A stretch of DNA of 64,000 bases, from assembly GCF_007097485.1 (NCBI RefSeq), contig NZ_VKDE01000012.1:59807-123806 (forward strand). Direction: 5' to 3'. Both the position numbers and the translations under genes were made by a program. This document shows, one piece after another, positions 17,814 to 25,231 of the stretch. The stretch comes from Carboxylicivirga sp. M1479 (lineage in GTDB: Bacteria; Bacteroidota; Bacteroidia; Bacteroidales; Marinilabiliaceae). Every line of letters begins with the position of its first letter. Positions within the stretch are counted from its first letter, which is position 1. The notes beneath the pieces were generated by a model. The model worked only from the letters and a program-made list of their open reading frames with translations. It was not told the DNA's origin and did no database searches.

Positions 17814-20800
17814 ATGAATGAAAATCCAATTAATAGTGCTTTGCTATGTGAGAGCGCTATTCGATTTGGCAAGCGTTTAGTGCTTTTAGTTGCTGTTGCT
17901 TTATTAGTTTCAACAGTGCAAGTGTTTGCGCAAGGTCAAAATGTAATTAAAGGTAATATAGTAGACGCAAGTGGCGAATCATTACCTGGTGTTAATGTTT
18001 CTGTGAAAGGAACAACTAATGGTACAATTACTGATTTTGATGGTAATTTCACCTTGTCTGTACAAGAAGCAGATGTCTTATTAATTAGTTTTATTGGCTA
18101 CAAAGCTCAGGAGGTTCCAGTTGCTGGTAAGTCTGTCTTTAATGTAATTCTTGAAGAAGACGTAACTGACTTGGGTGAGGTTGTTGTCACTGCTTTAGGT
18201 ATTAAGCGTGATAAGAAAGCGCTTGGTTATTCGGTTACAGAGGTTAAGGCTGACGATATTGCTAAGAATGGTGAGATGAACCCAATTGCAAGTTTAGCAG
18301 GTAAAGTTGCAGGTGTTGATATTACGCAAACCTCAGCAGGTCCTTCTGGCTCCAAGCGTGTTGTTATCCGTGGTATTAGTGAGTTAGAGGGGGCAAATCA
18401 GCCGCTTTATGTCATTGATGGTGTGCCAGTTGATAACTCAACAATGGGGCAGGCTACCGAATGGGGTGGTTTTGATCTTGGTGATGGAACTTCTGATTTA
18501 AACCCTGAAGATATTGAATCTATATCTGTACTTAAAGGAGCGTCGGCATCGGCTTTATATGGTAGCCGTGCGATGAATGGTGTAATTTTAATTACCACTA
18601 AAACAGGTAAAAAAGGCCAAAAAGGTTTAGGGATTGATTTTAATTCATCAGCAACCTTTGATCAAGTGAATACTCGTCTTGATGAGTATCAAACAACTTA
18701 TGGACAAGGTAATAATGGTTTGTTACCAAGAGAAGGCCAGCCGGCTAATAATATTACATCAGCTTGGGGTCCTAAGTTAGATCCGTCAATTATGATTCTT
18801 CAACAGGATGGGAATGAATATCCATATGCGCGTGTTGATGATAATATCCAGGGTTTTTTCCGTTTAGGTAAGACTTTTAATAATAGTGTTGCTTTGTCAT
18901 CAGGTAACGAAAAAGGTAGTGTGAGGTTCTCATACACTAATGTGCATAACAATGACATTATCCCTAAGTCGGGTTTGAACAGAAATACTTTCAACTTGAG
19001 GGCAATGACTGAAATCAATAGTTTTATTGAGTTAGATGCCAAGGCAACTTATATCAACGATAAAGTTAACAACCGTCCGGCCATGACTGATGAGGTGACG
19101 AATATTGGTAATGGTTTAGTGGGTATTGTATCCAACTTTGATCAAGCATGGTTGCAAACGTATAAAGATGAAAATGGTAATTATATCGATTATACAGGTA
19201 ATGATTACCGTGCCAACCCATATTGGACATTAAATGAGACGTTTAATGAAAGTAGGAAAAATCGATTTGTTGGGTTTGCATCACTAAATGTAACTTTAAC
19301 ACAGGAATTAAAACTACGTTTAAAGTCTGGTATTGATCGTTATAACAGTCGTTTTGTTAATTTCTATAATAAAAATACTCCTACAAAAGCAGGTGGTGTT
19401 TATAATGAAATTAATACAGATGCAGAAGAGGTTAATTACGAAGCGTTATTGAGTTATACTAAGGAAGTTGGTAACTGGAATGTATCGGCTAACCTTGGTG
19501 GAAATATTATGAAGAATAAAATCAATTCGAATAATATTGTTGGAACTGAAATAGTTGAGCCTGATGTTGCAAGTATCATCAACTTCACCAATGTTGAGGT
19601 AATGCCATCTCAATATCAAAAAGAGATTCAGAGTGTATATGCTTTTGCACAGTTTGGCTATAAAAACTTCGCATTTATTGATGTAACAGGACGAAATGAC
19701 TGGTCTTCGACTTTACCTAGTGATAATAACTCATATTTTTATCCATCAGTATCGGGTAGTTTTATTTTTACCGATGCTGCTGATTTGGACTTGCCTTGGT
19801 TTACTTATGGTAAGGTACGTGCTTCGTGGGCACAGGTAGGTAGTGATACTGACCCATATCGTTTAGCCTTAACTTATGGGTTAACAGGTAAGTCGTATAA
19901 TGGAATGGCAACGGGTTCAATTATGGAAGACTTTGTGCCAAACTCTGAATTATTGCCTCAAACAACTACTTCATGGGAAGTTGGTACTGATCTACGCTTC
20001 TTTAATAATTCTGTAGGACTCGATGTGACCTATTACGAGCAAACTACCAATGATCAAATTTTAAATGTTGAGTTGCCGTTGGTGTCAGGGTACCGTAATG
20101 CTGTTCTTAACTCAGGAGCACTTGAGAATAAGGGTATTGAAATGCAATTAAACCTTAAGCCGTTCAAGGGCGATTTCTCTTGGGATATAGTATTGAATTA
20201 TACTAAGGTTTGGAATAAAGTGAAAAGCTTGCATGAAAAGGTTGATGCTTATACAATTGCCAATGCTCGTTGGTCAGGTGTAAGTGTTGTAGCGTTAGAG
20301 GGCGAAGAGTTTGGAGTGATTATGGGGCGTGCATACAAAAGAGATCCAGAAGGTAATATCGTACATGATCCGTCAACAGGTATGCCTATGTCAACCGATA
20401 CACCTCAAAAGATTGGCAGTATTTTACCGGACTGGACAGGTGGTATGATCAATACATTCTCCTATAAGAATGTAACTCTTAAAGCTAACCTTGACATTCG
20501 TATGGGTGGAGATATCTACTCTATTACTAATCGAACAATGATGGATGGTGGTACTCATGCGATGACTGAGGCTGGACGTGAAGGATTTTTAGATTGGGCT
20601 CAGCGTAATGAAGATGGTCGTAACGATTGGATTGATGCAGGAAACAATCCGGACGACTATGTGCCTATCCCAATGGATAAAGGTTATGTAGGTGAGGGTG
20701 TTAAGTTGGTCGGTGTTGATCCTGAAGGTAACGAAACTTATGAAGCGAATGATGTGATCACTAATCCTCAAAGCTACTGGAGGCATACAGCTGCGAATAT

Positions 20801-21065
20801 ACCTGAATCAAACGTTTATGATGCCAGTTATATAAAAATTAGGGATTTAAGTATTGGCTATTCTGTTCCAAAAAAGTTCTTGAAAAACACACCTATCCAA
20901 GGTTTATCGATATCGGCTGTAGGACGTAATTTATTCACTCTTTATAAGAATACGCCTAATATTGATCCAGAATCAACTTATAATAATGGTAATGGACAAG
21001 GTTTAGAGTATGGATCATTGCCTACTCGCCGTCATTATGGATTTAATCTAAATGTTAAGTTCTAA
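17814..21065 (+). CDS. SusC/RagA-family TonB-dependent outer membrane receptor (glucosamine-glycan locus)
   Basis: A 1083-residue outer-membrane protein. A signal peptide ends around VFAQG (about residue 41). A carboxypeptidase-regulatory-like domain (about 43-118; GNIVDASGESLPGVNVSVKG) and a TonB box region (LGEVVVTALGIKRDKK) follow. The plug domain includes VIRGISELEGANQPLYVIDG and VLKGASASALYGSR, and the remainder forms the 22-strand barrel ending in NVKF. It should import oligosaccharides together with the SusD-like lipoprotein encoded 21 nt downstream. The upstream LacI operator and the following GH2, GH9 and GH8 genes point to glucosamine-containing oligosaccharides. Confidence 0.93.
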   Translation: MNENPINSALLCESAIRFGKRLVLLVAVALLVSTVQVFAQGQNVIKGNIVDASGESLPGVNVSVKGTTNGTITDFDGNFTLSVQEADVLLISFIGYKAQEVPVAGKSVFNVILEEDVTDLGEVVVTALGIKRDKKALGYSVTEVKADDIAKNGEMNPIASLAGKVAGVDITQTSAGPSGSKRVVIRGISELEGANQPLYVIDGVPVDNSTMGQATEWGGFDLGDGTSDLNPEDIESISVLKGASASALYGSRAMNGVILITTKTGKKGQKGLGIDFNSSATFDQVNTRLDEYQTTYGQGNNGLLPREGQPANNITSAWGPKLDPSIMILQQDGNEYPYARVDDNIQGFFRLGKTFNNSVALSSGNEKGSVRFSYTNVHNNDIIPKSGLNRNTFNLRAMTEINSFIELDAKATYINDKVNNRPAMTDEVTNIGNGLVGIVSNFDQAWLQTYKDENGNYIDYTGNDYRANPYWTLNETFNESRKNRFVGFASLNVTLTQELKLRLKSGIDRYNSRFVNFYNKNTPTKAGGVYNEINTDAEEVNYEALLSYTKEVGNWNVSANLGGNIMKNKINSNNIVGTEIVEPDVASIINFTNVEVMPSQYQKEIQSVYAFAQFGYKNFAFIDVTGRNDWSSTLPSDNNSYFYPSVSGSFIFTDAADLDLPWFTYGKVRASWAQVGSDTDPYRLALTYGLTGKSYNGMATGSIMEDFVPNSELLPQTTTSWEVGTDLRFFNNSVGLDVTYYEQTTNDQILNVELPLVSGYRNAVLNSGALENKGIEMQLNLKPFKGDFSWDIVLNYTKVWNKVKSLHEKVDAYTIANARWSGVSVVALEGEEFGVIMGRAYKRDPEGNIVHDPSTGMPMSTDTPQKIGSILPDWTGGMINTFSYKNVTLKANLDIRMGGDIYSITNRTMMDGGTHAMTEAGREGFLDWAQRNEDGRNDWIDAGNNPDDYVPIPMDKGYVGEGVKLVGVDPEGNETYEANDVITNPQSYWRHTAANIPESNVYDASYIKIRDLSIGYSVPKKFLKNTPIQGLSISAVGRNLFTLYKNTPNIDPESTYNNGNGQGLEYGSLPTRRHYGFNLNVKF

Positions 21066-21086
21066 TTAAGTTCAAAAAAGAAACAG

Positions 21087-22679
21087 ATGAAAACATTATA
21101 TAATTATTTAGTAATTGTTGCGGTACTGTTGTTCGGGCTTGGTGCGTGTACAGACAATTTCGAGGAGATAAACACCAATCCGCAAGCTTTCAATTTTATT
21201 GATCCAGGTGTTCAGCTAACAAAGATCCAATTGGATTTGGCTGGTAATCGAGAAGAGATTTGGCGATATGAGTTGGGTATTTGTGCGCCCATGATGCAGT
21301 ATTTTGCTGGTTCATGGTGGTGTCAGCATGGAGGGCAATATAATATTGTAGAAAAAGGTCATTGGTTTACTCTTTGGGAGGAAATGTATCCGCGTGACAT
21401 TAAAAACATAGTAGATATCATTGATAGAACAGAAGGGATGGAGGAGTATCAGAATACTAGAGCTGCTTCACGAATTTTGAAAGTATACATGTTCTCTAAG
21501 TTAACCGATTTATATGGTGATGTGCCTTACTTCGATGCTGCTAAGGGTTATACTGAGCGTATTTTTCAACCACGCTATGATAAGCAGGAGGATATTTATG
21601 CAGATTTCTTTGTTCAATTGGATGAAGCGGTAAAAGAATTAGATGCGTCTAAGCCAGCTGTGCGTGGAGATATCATGTTTAACGGATCTGTTGAAAAATG
21701 GCAGAAGTTTGGTAATTCTTTACGTATGCGCCTAGGTTTTCGTTTAGAAAAAGTGAATCCTACTGAAGCAGAAAAGCAGGTGCGTGCCGCTATTGATGGC
21801 GGTGTGATGGAAAGTAACGCAGATATTTGTAAAGTAGATTATCTTGACTTTGACTACGTTAAAAGTGAGAATAGAGGTAATGGACAAGCACAGGTATTTC
21901 ATGCGTCTGACGATTCGGAAGGATATCGTTTAACCAATACCTTTGTTGATCACCTAAAAGCTACTAACGACCCGCGTTTGTATACGTATGGCGGTACGTA
22001 TTTAAGTGTTGCTGGACGTGAGTATGGTCAGGACGTGACGGAGCATTTACAGTTAGGAATTACTCATGGAGCCATGTGGTGGAACGAATGGTCTGATTAT
22101 GGTGATCTTTATGATGCAGAAGGCGAGTATGTTGCGTATGTTGATCATATGCATAAACATATGATGCCAAGTAAGTATGTGGCTGATTTTACAGCGCCAT
22201 TCTTTCATATGACCTACGCAGAGGTTGAGTTGCTGCTAGCTGAAGCAGCTGTTCGTGATTGGGGCGCTACTGATGCTGAGTCTCATTATAACACAGCCAT
22301 CAGGGCTTCGATGTTGCATTGTGCTATGTATCCAAATTCACCTGTTATTGGAGCGGATGCTGTGGATGAGTATATTGCCGCTAATCCAATGCCAGCTACT
22401 TTTCCTGAGAATATGAAAGCTATCCACGATCAGATGTGGGTTAATTTATACATGAATGGTGTTGAGGCATATAGTAGCTTCCGTCGTTCAGGTTATCCTG
22501 AGTTAGTGCCATTTGAAAGTGTAGAGTGGTACACGAGTGGAACGGGTGGTGTTATACCGCGTCGTTTCTTCTATCCAGATTTTGAGGCAATCAATAACCC
22601 TGAAAGCTATCAGGAAGCAGTTGACCGCATGGGGGGTACTGATGATTGGTTAAACCGTGTTTGGTGGGATAAAGAATAA
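21087..22679 (+). CDS. SusD-like surface lipoprotein (SusD_2 type)
   Basis: A 530-residue lipoprotein with a lipobox ending at Cys21 (LLFGLGAC). It has the SusD-like_2 N-terminal hallmark FEEINTNPQAFNFIDPG and TPR-like helices, including the LTDLYGDVPYFDA motif. The C-terminus is RVWWDKE. It caps the SusC barrel and binds glycan at the cell surface. It directly follows its SusC partner. A strong hairpin downstream (22696-22717) separates it from the arylsulfotransferase-like gene and would reduce transcription past susD. Confidence 0.92.
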   Translation: MKTLYNYLVIVAVLLFGLGACTDNFEEINTNPQAFNFIDPGVQLTKIQLDLAGNREEIWRYELGICAPMMQYFAGSWWCQHGGQYNIVEKGHWFTLWEEMYPRDIKNIVDIIDRTEGMEEYQNTRAASRILKVYMFSKLTDLYGDVPYFDAAKGYTERIFQPRYDKQEDIYADFFVQLDEAVKELDASKPAVRGDIMFNGSVEKWQKFGNSLRMRLGFRLEKVNPTEAEKQVRAAIDGGVMESNADICKVDYLDFDYVKSENRGNGQAQVFHASDDSEGYRLTNTFVDHLKATNDPRLYTYGGTYLSVAGREYGQDVTEHLQLGITHGAMWWNEWSDYGDLYDAEGEYVAYVDHMHKHMMPSKYVADFTAPFFHMTYAEVELLLAEAAVRDWGATDAESHYNTAIRASMLHCAMYPNSPVIGADAVDEYIAANPMPATFPENMKAIHDQMWVNLYMNGVEAYSSFRRSGYPELVPFESVEWYTSGTGGVIPRRFFYPDFEAINNPESYQEAVDRMGGTDDWLNRVWWDKE

Positions 22680-22695
22680 TTTCAGTTTATAATAT

Positions 22696-22717
22696 GAGGT
22701 GCAGATTTCTGCACCTC
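22696..22717 (+). terminator. Attenuator or terminator hairpin after susD
   Basis: A perfect 10-bp stem GAGGTGCAGA/TCTGCACCTC with a 2-nt loop, followed by ACTTTTCTTTT. It lies 17 nt after the susD stop and 15 nt before the ATG of the next gene at 22732. It probably lowers expression of downstream genes relative to susC/susD. It also argues against a GTG start at 22699, which would be inside the stem. Confidence 0.75.
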
Positions 22718-22731
22718 ACTTTTCTTTTGCT

Positions 22732-24039
22732 ATGCTACGTACTATAATTGCCTTTTTCTTGCTAGTCTTTGTGTTGTCGTGCCAGGATGATGCTGAATCG
22801 CGAATGGTCGTTGCCGATATTAAAATTGATAGAAGTACTCCAAGCAGTGTTGTTCTAACTGTTAATGGTCTTGATTCTGGTTTGAAAAGCATCGAGTTGG
22901 TAAATACAGAAACACAAGAGGTTTATGTGCCAATTAAATTTCCAGTAAGTGGTCATAATAGTTTTGTTATAGGCTTGCCAAAAGCATCGGGTTTAATTAG
23001 TGTTGATGTTAAAATTAATGGTGAGGTTGTTGGACATGAACAATTTGAACTGCCTGTTTTACCAGAGGAGTATTCTGGTTTTGTCGATGTGGAAATTGAT
23101 GGCAGGCCTGATCTGGGAGGAAATTATTTGTTAGTGAACAAGATGAGTCAGCCTTCTGGTGTGTTTTTATTCGATGCCAATGGTGAGCTAGTATGGTCGC
23201 GTTTGTCAGATAACTTTGTCAAAATGGTTAAATTGACCTCACGTGGTACATTGTTAACTCTTGAGGATGGTTTGAATGATAAGTTTGGGAATGGTAATCT
23301 TATTTATGAAACTACGTTTGCTGGAGACACATTAGTGAAGTTGGAGTATGGTCAGAATGGTTTTGATCGTATGGCACATCATGATGTTGTTTTGACTCAG
23401 CGGGGCACCTATGCTTTCATTACTAATGTTCATGTTGATGGGTTTATTGTTGATGGAATTACTGAGTTAAGTGCATATGGTAATAAAGTATGGGAGTGGG
23501 ATATGACTAGTCATGTTTTACCAATAAGGCCTGGTGCCGAATTTAGTCAGCCATGGGGTAATTCTATTGAAGAAGATGAGAATGGAAATTATTTACTTAG
23601 TTTTCGAAATTTATGTCAGATTTGGAAAGTTGATGCTTTGTCTGGTGAAGTGATCATGAAGTTTGGACGAGGAGAGGGTATGGGGCTGTCTGATAAGGAT
23701 CTGCCTTTGTATCAGCATCACGCACAAGAGCTTGGACTAGGAAATTATTTGTTGTATGATAATGGTGATATTGAAAAGCGTAGTCACAGTCGTTTGATAA
23801 AATACCATATCGATAATGAAAATCAATTAGCCAGTGTTGAGCATGTGGTAGAATTGCCATCTTCATTATTTTCGCCTTTTATGAGCTCAGTTGAACAATA
23901 TAATGACGGGTATATAAGTACCTCATCTATTGCTAAAAAAGTAGCTTTTATAAATAAGGATGGACAAGTTAAGTGGACTATGCAATTTGGTGATCGAATG
24001 TTTAGAGCTCAGTTAGTGAATGTGTCAAATGTTAATTGA
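22732..24039 (+). CDS. Arylsulfotransferase-like (ASST) lipoprotein in the PUL
   Basis: 435 residues from the ATG at 22732, which begins a clean lipoprotein signal (MLRTIIAFFLLVFVLSC, Cys17). An N-terminal beta domain (about 25-120) is followed by a propeller-like region with YLLVNKMSQPSG, AHHDVVLTQRG (His216/His217), WEWDMTSHVLP and YQHHAQELGLGNYLLYDNGD (His329/His330). These histidine-rich motifs resemble PF05935 arylsulfate sulfotransferases, which use a sulfo-histidine intermediate. It occupies the position after SusD where a surface glycan-binding protein often sits, so a sulfuryl-transfer role and a binding role are both open. No sulfatase is in the locus. Confidence 0.7.
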   Translation: MLRTIIAFFLLVFVLSCQDDAESRMVVADIKIDRSTPSSVVLTVNGLDSGLKSIELVNTETQEVYVPIKFPVSGHNSFVIGLPKASGLISVDVKINGEVVGHEQFELPVLPEEYSGFVDVEIDGRPDLGGNYLLVNKMSQPSGVFLFDANGELVWSRLSDNFVKMVKLTSRGTLLTLEDGLNDKFGNGNLIYETTFAGDTLVKLEYGQNGFDRMAHHDVVLTQRGTYAFITNVHVDGFIVDGITELSAYGNKVWEWDMTSHVLPIRPGAEFSQPWGNSIEEDENGNYLLSFRNLCQIWKVDALSGEVIMKFGRGEGMGLSDKDLPLYQHHAQELGLGNYLLYDNGDIEKRSHSRLIKYHIDNENQLASVEHVVELPSSLFSPFMSSVEQYNDGYISTSSIAKKVAFINKDGQVKWTMQFGDRMFRAQLVNVSNVN

Positions 24040-24081
24040 GTATTATTTTTGTTTCTTTGTGAAAACTAATATTGCCTAGAA

Positions 24082-25110
24082 ATGCCGCCAAAAGAAAATA
24101 AAAGCGAAATAACCATCAATGATATTGCCAAGGAGCTGAAAATTTCACCATCAACAGTATCACGAGCATTAAACGATAATGCCAAAATTAGTGATGTAAC
24201 AAAGCGAAAGGTCAAGGCGGTTGCTCAGGATTTGGGTTATGAGCTAAACCTAGTGGCATCTAGTCTGTCAAAGAATAAGACCAATATTATTGGCGTAATT
24301 ATTCCTAATATAGGCTCTCAGTTTTTTGCCAAAGCTTTGAGTGGTATTCAGGAAGTGGCTCGAAGCCATGGTTATAATGTAATTATTTGCCAGACCAATG
24401 AAAGTGTTCAGCAAGAGATTGAAATGACGCGTGTTATGAACTCGGCAAGAGTTGATGGCTTGGTTTGTTGTTTAACAATGGAAACAAAAGACTTTAGTCA
24501 TTTTGATGTTTTTGTTAAGAAAGGCATTCCCGTATCTATGTTTGATAGAGTAAGTTATTCGGTGCCAGGACCAAAAATTGTGGTCGATAATTACGAAGCT
24601 GCATATGTGGCAACCGAACACTTAATTAACTTGGGATGTAAAAGAATTGCTCATTTGGCTGGTGTATCCACATCAAAGGTTTTTGAGGATAGAGCAGAGG
24701 GATTTAAAGATGCACTTACCAAATATGAATTGCCACTGTTATCGCAGTATTTACTATCGAGCGACTTAACTGAGCAAGATGCACGAGATGCTATTCGGAT
24801 ATGGATGAATTTGCCAGAGAAGCCAGATGGTATTGTGGCGGCTAGTGCAACTACAGGTTTGGTTATTGCCTCAGCGGCTAAAAGCCTTGGAGTTCAATTG
24901 CCTGAGGAGTTATCAATAATTTCATTGGGTAACGAGCGATGCAACGAATTTGTAACTCCATCTTTATCGGCTATTGATATGCCCGGTTATGAAATGGGAA
25001 AATCAGCTGTAAAACAATTGATTAAAAGTATTGCTGATGGAGAGCTTGATAATTCAATAACTCTTAAGCCAATACAATTATTAATTCGTAACTCTTCTTT
25101 TAAACACTAA
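24082..25110 (+). CDS. LacI-family transcriptional regulator
   Basis: A 342-residue LacI/GalR repressor. The HTH is TINDIAKELKISPSTVSRAL (11-30), followed by the hinge helix region VAQDLGYELN. The periplasmic-binding-protein-like effector domain starts at about residue 65 (NIIGVIIPNIGSQFF). It lies inside the glycan locus between its two probable operators (17728-17743 and 25167-25182), so it likely controls susC/susD and the GH2 gene in response to a sugar or sugar phosphate. No operator copy was seen before its own start, the ROK genes, GH9 or GH8. Confidence 0.93.
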   Translation: MPPKENKSEITINDIAKELKISPSTVSRALNDNAKISDVTKRKVKAVAQDLGYELNLVASSLSKNKTNIIGVIIPNIGSQFFAKALSGIQEVARSHGYNVIICQTNESVQQEIEMTRVMNSARVDGLVCCLTMETKDFSHFDVFVKKGIPVSMFDRVSYSVPGPKIVVDNYEAAYVATEHLINLGCKRIAHLAGVSTSKVFEDRAEGFKDALTKYELPLLSQYLLSSDLTEQDARDAIRIWMNLPEKPDGIVAASATTGLVIASAAKSLGVQLPEELSIISLGNERCNEFVTPSLSAIDMPGYEMGKSAVKQLIKSIADGELDNSITLKPIQLLIRNSSFKH

Positions 25111-25166
25111 TAGTACGTTTTATTTCAATAGATATAAGGAGAAAGAAACTTTGTTTTTGTTAAAAA

Positions 25167-25182
25167 ATGCAACCGCTTGCAT
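25167..25182. promoter_or_regulatory. LacI-type operator ATGCAACCGCTTGCAT upstream of GH2
   Basis: Fifteen of 16 bases match the operator at 17728-17743; only the seventh base differs. It ends 7 bp before a perfect TATATTTG -7 element, so bound repressor would cover the -33 region and block initiation. This is the better placed of the two sites for direct repression. Confidence 0.8.
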
Positions 25183-25189
25183 TAATTAA

Positions 25190-25197
25190 TATATTTG
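25190..25197 (+). promoter_or_regulatory. -7 element TATATTTG of the GH2 gene
   Basis: An exact TAnnTTTG match, 35 nt before the ATG at 25232 and directly downstream of the LacI operator. A TTG start at 25205 would leave almost no leader after this promoter, which supports the ATG at 25232. Confidence 0.65.
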
Positions 25198-25231
25198 TGC
25201 ATCTTTGCTTCAAACCAAAAAACATTACAAC

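Noticed and set aside
22699..22731. GTG start for the arylsulfotransferase-like gene
   Set aside because: It lies inside a perfect hairpin and places the lipoprotein signal internally; the ATG at 22732 gives a standard signal.
25205..25231. TTG start for the GH2 gene
   Set aside because: It is only about 8 nt after the -7 element and adds a charged stretch before the lipoprotein signal.
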